Assembly (NCBI GenBank): GCA_946538475.1
Contig: CAMNGN010000021.1
Span: forward strand, 1 to 18,018
Direction of reading: 5' to 3'
Origin: an uncultured Blautia sp.
GTDB lineage: Bacteria; Bacillota; Clostridia; Lachnospirales; Lachnospiraceae
DNA: 18,018 bases
Shown here piece after piece: positions 8,207-15,034 of the stretch. The notes under the pieces were generated by a model. The model ran no database searches. It worked only from the letters and a program-made list of their open reading frames with translations, and was not told the origin of the DNA. The position numbers and the translations under genes were made by a program. Numbering within the stretch: the stretch's first letter is position 1; each line of letters begins with the position of its first letter.

Positions 8207-9265
8207 TCAATAGCCTCGAGGCTCCAGGCTGCTCAGGTCATCATACTCCGTAAAACAGTCTTCCTCGGGGCGTGAGATCCGCGGATAATCTTCTCCGCTG
8301 ACGATCGCCTGTGCCAGTTCCATCACAGCGTCTCCCAGCATCGGTGAACACTCTACTACGCAGTTGATCCGCCCTTCCTTCAGGAGGTCGATCGCGGCCT
8401 GTTCCCCATCCACAGAGATGATAACAATATCCTTACCGGGCTCTATGCCCTCTTCCTCCATCACTTCGATGGCACCCAATGTCATCGCATCGTTGTGAGA
8501 ATAAAGCACATCGATCTCCCCCGGATACTTCCGCAGAAGTTTCTGCATGCACTCTCTGCCTTTCGACCGAAGAAAATCTCCGGACACTGTCTCCAGTACT
8601 TCAAACCTCTCGTCACGGTCGATCAGGTCATGGAAGCCCTGAAACCGGCTGATCATCGGACTGGAGCCTTCCGTTCCCGAAAGCTCCACTATGTGGATTT
8701 TGCCGTTTTCAGCCATGTCCTTTTGCAGCTCCTCGGCCTTTTTCAGAAGGTATTTCGCTGCATTGACGCCTTCCTGATAGTGATCCGGGCCAATATAGGC
8801 TGTATAAAGATCCGAATCCTTTATATTGATCAGGCGGTCCATCATGATCACGGGGATCCCGGCCTCCTTCGCCTCCTGCAGAACATTTGCCCATCCATCC
8901 TCCACGATCGGCGCAAATACGATCACATCCACACGGTAGGCGATAAACGAGCGGATCGCGGCGATCTGGTTCTCCTGCTTCTGCATACCGTTTTCCACGA
9001 TCAGCCGGAATCCATATTCCTTTGCTGCCTTCTCCATACTCGCCGTATTCCCAAGCCGCCAGGCGCTCTCGCTGCCAAGCTGAGAAAAACCGATCACAAG
9101 GCCTCCCGAATCCCGGCCGGCTGCGGACGGGACAGCCGGGGGCGTCTCCTTTTCTTTTCGGCTGCAGCCGGACATGATCAGACAAAGTATCGGCAGGATC
9201 AAAAAAAACAGACTCCATTTCGGTTTCCGAAATACAGAACGTCCCTTCCGCCATTCTTTTTGCAT
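8207..9265 (-). CDS. YtfQ-like sugar-binding lipoprotein, probable sensor subunit
   Basis: A solute-binding protein (Peripla_BP_4 fold) closely related to the importer's own binding protein. Shared stretches include SQLGSESAWR, QKQENQIAAIRSF, MDRL and SHNDAM, all near positions expected for sugar contacts. The signal sequence ends in a lipobox-like IMSGC, predicting lipidation at Cys34 and anchoring in the membrane. I chose the ATG at 9265 (352 residues) because AGGAGGG lies five to six bases ahead. An in-frame TTG at 9295 would add ten residues, but that extension contains the ribosome binding site itself. It is the first gene of an operon with the kinase and regulator and sits apart from any transport subunit, so a sensing role is more likely than delivery. 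A second delivery protein for the importer is the main alternative. Confidence 0.88.
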   Translation of the reverse strand: MQKEWRKGRSVFRKPKWSLFFLILPILCLIMSGCSRKEKETPPAVPSAAGRDSGGLVIGFSQLGSESAWRLGNTASMEKAAKEYGFRLIVENGMQKQENQIAAIRSFIAYRVDVIVFAPIVEDGWANVLQEAKEAGIPVIMMDRLINIKDSDLYTAYIGPDHYQEGVNAAKYLLKKAEELQKDMAENGKIHIVELSGTEGSSPMISRFQGFHDLIDRDERFEVLETVSGDFLRSKGRECMQKLLRKYPGEIDVLYSHNDAMTLGAIEVMEEEGIEPGKDIVIISVDGEQAAIDLLKEGRINCVVECSPMLGDAVMELAQAIVSGEDYPRISRPEEDCFTEYDDLSSLEPRGY

Positions 9266-9312
9266 ACGTTCCCTCCTTCCCCAACCGGAATACAACCTGA
9301 CATTTTCAACCT

Positions 9313-9339
9313 ATTTTATCACACCTGTCCTGCAATTCA
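9313..9339 (-). promoter_or_regulatory. Candidate promoter of the sensor operon
   Basis: The minus strand reads TGTGATAAAAT, giving an extended -10 (TG, one base, GATAAA at 9320-9315) or TAAAAT at 9318-9313. No good -35 is seen. A TGAATT element (9339-9334) lies 19 bases ahead of the -10, close to the placement of TGAATT (5018-5013) before the ytfQ -10. The leader to the chosen ATG at 9265 would be about 40 bases. Confidence 0.4.
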
Positions 9340-9354
9340 CAGTCCCGAAACAAC

Positions 9355-9401
9355 AAAGAGGATAAAAGTGAAAGGTCCGGCCGATCACTTTTATCCTCTT
9401 T
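9355..9401 (-). terminator. 17-bp perfect inverted repeat, probable terminator of the seven-gene unit
   Basis: The arms at 9355-9371 and 9385-9401 are perfect complements over 17 bp (AAAGAGGATAAAAGTGA) around a 13-base GC-rich loop. It lies between the last gene of the upstream unit (stop at 9474) and the sensor operon promoter. On the minus strand it is followed by GTTGTTT, a weak U-tract. The A/T-rich stem is also unusual for a terminator. An operator or a processing signal is the alternative. Confidence 0.6.
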
Positions 9402-9407
9402 TACCCC

Positions 9408-9446
9408 CCTCCGACTATGCGGGACAATATAATTATACGTCGGAGG
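9408..9446 (-). other. 8-bp stem-loop just after the yczE-like gene
   Basis: Arms CCTCCGAC (9408-9415) and its complement (9439-9446) enclose a 23-base A/T-rich loop holding the palindrome TATAATTATA (9428-9437). It sits between the stop codon at 9474 and the 17-bp inverted repeat. With that repeat it could form a two-hairpin end to the transcript. No T-tract follows it, so it is not a terminator alone. Confidence 0.4.
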
Positions 9447-9473
9447 AAATACCATTTTGTCCGTCATTTCATT

Positions 9474-10181
9474 TTACTTTTGCTTTGTTCCGTACAGGAA
9501 CGGTTCCGCGATATGCACGTTGAAGAACGCGATCAGCGGCCCCATAAAGAACGCGGTGATGATCGTCCCTATGCCGACCACGGTGGGAAGCGATTTCAGC
9601 GGATTCCCCGAAAGCAGGTAAAGCGCCGATCCCAGGACGACACACACCAGGTCAGTCAGGATCCTGCAGGTGCGGAATTTCATCAGATGCCATGTCTCCG
9701 ATATAATGAGCGACACGGCATCATATGTGGAGACTCCCAGGTCTGCGACAAAGTAGAACGAAGAAGCCAGACACATGACCACGATTCCGATGATCAGAAA
9801 TCCAAACCTGCCGGCTGCGGAAAGCCCCGGAAATGTCTTCAGCAGGAATTCGTGCGTAAACTGCGCAATGTATCCCAGGAAGAGCAGGTTGATGATGGTC
9901 GCAAGACCGATGTAGTGCCTGTCTGCAAACAGGGCAAAGAACAAAAGCGCCAGCGTGGCAAGCACGTAGAGTGTTCCGTAGCTTATGGGGAGCGCCGAAT
10001 CGAGCCCGCTCATCAGGGACTGGTAGGGGTCTACGCCGTAGGCCGCGCGTTTGAAAAATCCGACGCTGATGCCGCAGACAACTACGCCAATGGCGCTCAT
10101 CAGGACACGCTTGGTGACGTGGCCTTTTTCCTGAAGGTAGTCAAAGTATTGTGTGATAAAGTTTTCTTTTTTATTACTCAT
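9474..10181 (-). CDS. YczE/YyaS/YitT-type integral membrane protein
   Basis: A 235-residue membrane protein with about five to six hydrophobic segments after a short charged N-terminus. The segment GFFKRAAYGVDPYQSLMSGL and a second, related segment VADLGVSTYDAVSLII look like the two internal half-repeats seen in the YczE/YitT group. Biochemical function is not established for this family, and I assign none. It begins only four bases after the HAD phosphatase stop, with AGGGTG inside the end of that gene as its ribosome binding site, so the two are surely cotranscribed. It is the last gene of the seven-gene run, followed by stem-loops. Confidence 0.82.
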   Translation of the reverse strand: MSNKKENFITQYFDYLQEKGHVTKRVLMSAIGVVVCGISVGFFKRAAYGVDPYQSLMSGLDSALPISYGTLYVLATLALLFFALFADRHYIGLATIINLLFLGYIAQFTHEFLLKTFPGLSAAGRFGFLIIGIVVMCLASSFYFVADLGVSTYDAVSLIISETWHLMKFRTCRILTDLVCVVLGSALYLLSGNPLKSLPTVVGIGTIITAFFMGPLIAFFNVHIAEPFLYGTKQK

Positions 10182-10185
10182 TTAT

Positions 10186-10989
10186 TCACCCTAAAAACGG
10201 TACCAGCCCGTCATGATTATTATCCGCCCCGGTCACCACATCCGCCGCCTTCTTCACCTCGTCGTCCGCGTTCAGCATGGCGATCCCCAGGCCTGCGGCC
10301 TCGATCATCGAGATGTCGTTCTCAGCGTCGCCCGCGGCCATCGAATTCTCGCGGGGGATGTTCAGATGCTCGCACAGACGCAGCAGCGCAGCGCCTTTTC
10401 CGGCTTCCTTCGAGAAGAGCTCCAGATAGTTGGCGTTGGAATAGATGGCGTTGACCACGTCGCCAAACTTATCCAGCACCGCCAGCCGGAAGGCCTCCAG
10501 CTTCTCATGATCATGAAGCTCGATCCCGATCAGCTTGCACGGCGGCTTGTCCAGCTCGGACATCACATCGTCGGTGATGATCACCGGGGTCTTGATGATG
10601 CGCTTATAAAACGTCATTTCTTCGTCAAAAGCGCTTCCCACGATATAGCGGTCGTTAAAAGTGTGCACATGCACTCCCCGCTCCGCTGCCATCTGTAATA
10701 TCTCACGGGTAACATCAAGCGGCACGCCCACGCGGTAGATCGATTTCCCCGCGCTGTAATCATATATCTCGGCACCGTTGTAAGCGATCACGTAGCTTCC
10801 GGGAAACGTAAGTCCATAATTCTTCTGCACATACACGGCGTTCTCCGTTCCGCGGCCGGTGCTGATGGCAAATACGTTTCCTGCTGCCGCAAACTTCTCC
10901 AAAGCTGCCATCGTAGCAGGAGTGATTTTTTTGTTATCGTCCAGCAAAGTCCCGTCCAGGTCTGTCAAAAAAATTTTTTTTGCTGTCAT
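10186..10989 (-). CDS. Cof-type HAD-family phosphatase
   Basis: A cytoplasmic haloacid-dehalogenase-type hydrolase (Cof / HAD-IIB subfamily), 267 residues. Motif I is FLTDLDGT with nucleophile D10 and acid D12, motif II is the Thr of STGR (44), motif III is K198, and motif IV is GDAEND (220-225). A cap domain of about 100 residues lies between motifs II and III. Members dephosphorylate sugar phosphates, nucleotides or flavin and pyridoxal phosphates with overlapping specificity, so the substrate cannot be named here. The ATG at 10989 has GGAGAG ahead at normal spacing, 35 bases after trpB. Codons 4 to 8 form an uninterrupted A8T7 tract on the coding strand, an unusual slippery run close to the start. 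Confidence 0.92.
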   Translation of the reverse strand: MTAKKIFLTDLDGTLLDDNKKITPATMAALEKFAAAGNVFAISTGRGTENAVYVQKNYGLTFPGSYVIAYNGAEIYDYSAGKSIYRVGVPLDVTREILQMAAERGVHVHTFNDRYIVGSAFDEEMTFYKRIIKTPVIITDDVMSELDKPPCKLIGIELHDHEKLEAFRLAVLDKFGDVVNAIYSNANYLELFSKEAGKGAALLRLCEHLNIPRENSMAAGDAENDISMIEAAGLGIAMLNADDEVKKAADVVTGADNNHDGLVPFLG

Positions 10990-11024
10990 AATGTGCTCTC
11001 CATAAAATGCAAGAAGCGAAATGC

Positions 11025-12272
11025 TTATTTATTTTTCATCTTTTCAAGAAAATCCGGTCCATATCCGTAGTTCTCCACCACGAAGTCAAGATCCTTATCC
11101 CCGCGGCCCGACAGGTTGACCAGGATCGAGCCGGTCATGCCGGTCCTTGCGACCTTGATCGCATATGCAAGAGCATGCGAGCTCTCGATCGCAGGAATGA
11201 TTCCCTCGTGTCTCGAAAGGAGGAACAGCGCTTCGATGGCCTCTTCGTCCCCGATAGTCGTATATTTTACCCTGCCCATGTCGTGAAGCAGCGCATGCTC
11301 CGGTCCTGCTGCGGGATAGTCGAGGCCGCTCGCGTTGGAATAAACGGGAGCCGGATCTCCGTTCTCATCCGCCAGCATGATGCTGTTGAATCCGTGCATA
11401 ACGCCCTCTTTGCCGTAGGTGATCGACGCGGCATTGTCGCCCATCTTGGGGCCGCGGCCGAGCGGTTCAACACCGACCAGCTCTACCGGATCGGCAAGGA
11501 ACGGGGTGAACATTCCGATGGAATTGGAGCCGCCGCCCACGCACGCTGCCACCTGATCGGGAAGATGTCCGGTCTGCTCCACAAACTGCTCCTTCGCCTC
11601 CTGGCCGATGCAGTACTGGAAATCGCGCACCATCAGCGGGAAGGGATGCGGGCCGGCTGCCGTACCGATGCAGTACACCGCGTCCTTATACTCCCTGGAG
11701 TAAGCCATGAACGCTGCGTCTACTGCTTCCTTCAGTGTTTTCAGTCCGAAGCTTACCGGAACGACATTTGCGCCGAGGATCTTCATCCTGGTCACATTCG
11801 GGGCCTGCTTGGCAATGTCCACCTCGCCCATGTAAATATCACACTCCAGCCCGAAGTAAGCCGCGGCTGTTGCCAGCGCCACACCGTGCTGTCCTGCGCC
11901 GGTCTCGGCGATCAGTTTTTTCTTGCCCATGTATTTGGCCAGAAGTCCTTCACCCATGCAGTGGTTGAGCTTGTGCGCTCCGGTATGATTCAGGTCTTCT
12001 CTCTTCAGATAGATCTGGGTCCTTCCCAGCAGATTGGAAAGGTTCCGGCAATGATAGACCGGCGTCGGCCTTCCCTGGAAATCGCGGCGGATGCGGCGCA
12101 GCTCTGCGATAAACTGTGACGACTGCGCGATCGTGTTGTATGCTTCGGCATACTCATTGAATGCCTCGATCAGATCCGGATTCTCCAGAAAGTTTCCGCC
12201 GTATTTGCCGAACCAGCCGTCCACGGACGGATATTCCTTCAGATAGTTATCAAAATCTCTGTATTTGTTCAT
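11025..12272 (-). CDS. trpB: Tryptophan synthase beta chain, stand-alone copy
   Basis: A pyridoxal-phosphate enzyme that makes L-tryptophan from indole and L-serine, normally in an alpha2beta2 complex with TrpA. The 415-residue sequence keeps the catalytic set: Schiff-base Lys101 in HTGAHK, Glu123 in ETGAGQHG, phosphate loop GGGSN (247-250 region), Asp318 in SGLDYP, Glu363 and Ser388 in NLSGRGDKD. These correspond to K87, E109, S235, D305, E350 and S377 of the Salmonella enzyme. The protein is slightly longer than usual (about 397). No trpA or other trp gene lies in the window, so it may act on free indole or pair with a TrpA encoded elsewhere. GGAGG lies about eight bases before the ATG, and no trp leader or T-box fits in the 39-base gap to the kinase gene. 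Confidence 0.93.
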   Translation of the reverse strand: MNKYRDFDNYLKEYPSVDGWFGKYGGNFLENPDLIEAFNEYAEAYNTIAQSSQFIAELRRIRRDFQGRPTPVYHCRNLSNLLGRTQIYLKREDLNHTGAHKLNHCMGEGLLAKYMGKKKLIAETGAGQHGVALATAAAYFGLECDIYMGEVDIAKQAPNVTRMKILGANVVPVSFGLKTLKEAVDAAFMAYSREYKDAVYCIGTAAGPHPFPLMVRDFQYCIGQEAKEQFVEQTGHLPDQVAACVGGGSNSIGMFTPFLADPVELVGVEPLGRGPKMGDNAASITYGKEGVMHGFNSIMLADENGDPAPVYSNASGLDYPAAGPEHALLHDMGRVKYTTIGDEEAIEALFLLSRHEGIIPAIESSHALAYAIKVARTGMTGSILVNLSGRGDKDLDFVVENYGYGPDFLEKMKNK

Positions 12273-12311
12273 GTTAAGTACCTCCGTTTGCCTGTTTTTC
12301 CGGGTATGTGT

Positions 12312-13259
12312 TTACTCTATCTCTATTCCAAACTCCTCCAGCCGAAAGCTGGGGCAGACATTTTCGTCTGTAGTGATGACCGAAGCCGACAGCCTTGTGC
12401 CGATGCGGGCTGCTTCTTCGACGCTTTTTCCGTAGGTGAGCCCGATCGCCACACCGGCCAGGAAGGCATCACCCGCTCCCGTCGTATCCATCACGTCCAC
12501 CTTAAAGGCAGGTATAATTCCTGTCGACCCATCGATCTCTGCGGACACCGCTCCTTTGGATCCCATGGTGACGATCATACGCGGGATCTTTGCCTTCCGC
12601 ACCGGATCGGGCAGGACCTTCGCCATCTCTTCGAGCGATCTTTCCACAAATGGCTCGGAGAACAGCTGCGCGCATTCCTGCTCATTGCAGACGATACAGC
12701 CGGTCTTTTTCAGCCAGTACCTCCGCTCCATCGCAATGGTCATGTTGGATACGACCGCGTACACCGTCTTGTTATATTTCTCAGCCAGTGCAAAGATTTC
12801 TTTCAGCTGCTCTTCTTCCATATCGATCTCGACGACGATACTGTCCGCGCCGCTGATGATCTCGTCTCCATGCTCCGCCAGTACTTCCGATATCGGGCTC
12901 AGATCGGGTCTTTTGGAGATCGATGCAACCACATCGCCGGAGTTGTCAAACACGGCAAGCCATGTTCCCATGCCGTCTTCGGACCTTATGATAAAATCGG
13001 TGTTTACATTGTGTTCTTTCAGACGCTCTATGACATCCGAACCCAGGCCGCTCCGGTCCACTACGCTGACAAACGTCGGATGAAGGCTTACGTTCCCGAT
13101 ATCTTCCACCACGTTCCGGCTTACTCCGCCGTGAACATTCAGCACCCTTCCGCGGTTTCTCCCGCCCGGAATGAAAGGTGTGAGCGGATATCCCTTGATA
13201 TCGACAAACACCGCGCCAAACACAACAATACCATATTTGCCCTGTTTCTGCACTGCCAT
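12312..13259 (-). CDS. PfkB-family sugar or nucleoside kinase, possibly PsuK-like
   Basis: A cytoplasmic ribokinase-fold kinase of 315 residues. It shows the N-terminal substrate glycines in HGGVSRNVVEDIG (43-55), an NEQE motif (192-195) for magnesium, and the PfkB C-terminal signature DTTGAGDAF (258-266) with catalytic base D264. The GGVxRN pattern and the DNSGDVVASI stretch recall pseudouridine kinase (PsuK) more than fructokinase or 6-phosphofructokinase. However, no psuG glycosidase lies beside it, so the substrate stays open. The ATG at 13259 has AGGAGGGG ahead, 14 bases after the ABC exporter stop, and trpB follows at 39 bases. There is no evident tie to the sugar importer 8 kb away. 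Confidence 0.88.
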   Translation of the reverse strand: MAVQKQGKYGIVVFGAVFVDIKGYPLTPFIPGGRNRGRVLNVHGGVSRNVVEDIGNVSLHPTFVSVVDRSGLGSDVIERLKEHNVNTDFIIRSEDGMGTWLAVFDNSGDVVASISKRPDLSPISEVLAEHGDEIISGADSIVVEIDMEEEQLKEIFALAEKYNKTVYAVVSNMTIAMERRYWLKKTGCIVCNEQECAQLFSEPFVERSLEEMAKVLPDPVRKAKIPRMIVTMGSKGAVSAEIDGSTGIIPAFKVDVMDTTGAGDAFLAGVAIGLTYGKSVEEAARIGTRLSASVITTDENVCPSFRLEEFGIEIE

Positions 13260-13273
13260 TCTTCCCCTCCTGT

Positions 13274-15034
13274 TTATGCCGCACTATTTTTCCACTGAGA
13301 ATTGTAAAGTTCCGAATAAAACCCGTTTTTCTTCAGCAGTTCCTCGTGATTTCCCTGTTCGATGACCTTACCGTCCTTCAGGACCAGAATAACATCGGCG
13401 TTCCTTATTGTCGAGAGACGGTGGGCGACGATAAAGCTCGTCCTCCCTTTCATCAATTTGTCAAACGCGTTTTGAATCTGAATCTCCGTACGTGTATCGA
13501 TGCTGGATGTCGCTTCGTCCAGGATCAGCATCGGCGGCAGGCAAAGCATCACGCGGGTGATGCAGAGCAGCTGCTTCTGTCCCTGGCTCATCGAATCGTC
13601 CGTCACGATCGTATCGAGGCGGTCCGGCATACGGCGGATGAACTCCCAGCTGTGCGCCTCCTTCGCCGCGGCGATGATCTCCTCGTCGGTCGCATCGGGC
13701 TTGCCGATGGCAATGTTCTCACGAACCGTGGCATTCTTGAGCCAGGTCTCCTGCAGGACCATGCCAAAGTTGCTGCGAAGAGAATGCCTCGTCACTTCGT
13801 CGATCCGTTCATCATCTATCGAGATCGTTCCGCTGTCCGTATCATAGAAACGCATCAGCAGATTGATCAGCGTCGTCTTGCCGCTTCCCGTGGGGCCGAC
13901 AATCGCGATCCGCATGCCGGGCTCGGCGTGAAGCGAAAAGTCTTCGATCAGTTTTTTGCTCTTATCATAGGAGAAATACACATTTTGTATATCCACCTTA
14001 CCGTCCGCACGCTCCATGACGCGGTCGGCTTCGGGCGTCTCGGGTTCCTGCTCGATCAGCTCAAACACCCGCGCGGCGCATGCCATCGCGTTCTGCAGCT
14101 CTGTGACGACCGAGCTGATATCGTTGAAGGGCTTCATGTACTGGTTAGCGTAGGCAAGAAGTGCCGAAAGGCCGCCTACCGTAAGGTTACCCGCCATGAT
14201 GAACCATGCACCGAGCAGCGCCACCAGCGCATAGATCACGTTGTTGACCGCACGGGTGCTCGGGTTGGTGATGGAGCTGAAGAACACAGCCATCTCGGAG
14301 CTTTTCCGCAGATCCTCATTGAGCACGTGAAAACGCTCCGAAGCTCTGCTTTCATACCCAAAGGCCTTGACTATCTTCTCGTTCCCGACCATCTCGTTGA
14401 TCAGAGCTGTCTGTTTTCCGCGGATCTGCGTCTGTTTCTGAAACATCTTGAATGTCCGCGAAGCGATAAAACGCGCCACCAGAAAACTCACCGGCGTCAG
14501 CACGATCACTGTCAGGGTGATCCAAACACTGCGGGAAAACATAAACCCGATCGTCACAAAAATGGTGATGACTCCCGAAAACAGCTGCGTAAATCCAAGC
14601 AGCAGGCCGTCCGAGAGCTGGTCCGTATCGGCGATCACTCTCTGCACGATATCCCCGGAGCTGTGCGCGTCCAGGTACGAAAGCGGCAGCGCCTGAATAT
14701 TCCGGATCGCCCGTGAACGGATGTCCCGCACTGTGTTGTAGGCAAGCCTGTTGTTGATCATATTCATGACCCAGATCGCGGCTGCGGCGGAGGCCGCCAG
14801 GATCAGTGCCTTGAAAAGATGCGTAGAAACAAGCTCAAAATCCACTTTTCCCGCCGCGATTATCCCATCGATCGCGTTGCCGAAGACCACCGGAATATAG
14901 AGCTGCAGCACGACCGAAAGGCCGGCAAGCACAATGCTCAGGATCAGAAGTATCCGGTAGTGCCCGATCACGCTCATGACTTTCTTTAATGTCTGCATCG
15001 AGGAGCCGCCGGCTTTACTGTTGTTCTTTTTCAA
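13274..15034 (-). CDS. ABC exporter half-transporter with canonical ATPase residues
   Basis: The second subunit of a heterodimeric type IV ABC exporter, 586 residues. A six-helix membrane domain (about 20-315) is followed by a nucleotide-binding domain with Walker A GPTGSGKT (380-387), signature region SMSQGQ (481-486), Walker B MLILDE with catalytic Glu507, and switch His538. The substrate is unknown; relatives such as BmrCD, LmrCD and TM287/288 export drugs, lipids or peptides. Its ATG overlaps the stop of the partner gene by four bases, so the two are translationally coupled. With canonical Glu and His it supplies the active ATP site, working with the intact SGGQ of the partner. Confidence 0.93.
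   Translation of the reverse strand: MKKNNSKAGGSSMQTLKKVMSVIGHYRILLILSIVLAGLSVVLQLYIPVVFGNAIDGIIAAGKVDFELVSTHLFKALILAASAAAAIWVMNMINNRLAYNTVRDIRSRAIRNIQALPLSYLDAHSSGDIVQRVIADTDQLSDGLLLGFTQLFSGVITIFVTIGFMFSRSVWITLTVIVLTPVSFLVARFIASRTFKMFQKQTQIRGKQTALINEMVGNEKIVKAFGYESRASERFHVLNEDLRKSSEMAVFFSSITNPSTRAVNNVIYALVALLGAWFIMAGNLTVGGLSALLAYANQYMKPFNDISSVVTELQNAMACAARVFELIEQEPETPEADRVMERADGKVDIQNVYFSYDKSKKLIEDFSLHAEPGMRIAIVGPTGSGKTTLINLLMRFYDTDSGTISIDDERIDEVTRHSLRSNFGMVLQETWLKNATVRENIAIGKPDATDEEIIAAAKEAHSWEFIRRMPDRLDTIVTDDSMSQGQKQLLCITRVMLCLPPMLILDEATSSIDTRTEIQIQNAFDKLMKGRTSFIVAHRLSTIRNADVILVLKDGKVIEQGNHEELLKKNGFYSELYNSQWKNSAA

Noticed and set aside
9428..9460. Perfect TATAAT on both strands within the palindrome TATAATTATA
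   Set aside because: Neither strand has a recognisable -35 at 16-18 bases, and the element sits in the loop of a stem just after a stop codon. It is more likely A/T-rich loop sequence than a promoter.
12273..12311. T-box or trp attenuator before trpB
   Set aside because: The gap is only 39 bases and holds little beyond a ribosome binding site; no stem-loop or specifier-like structure fits.
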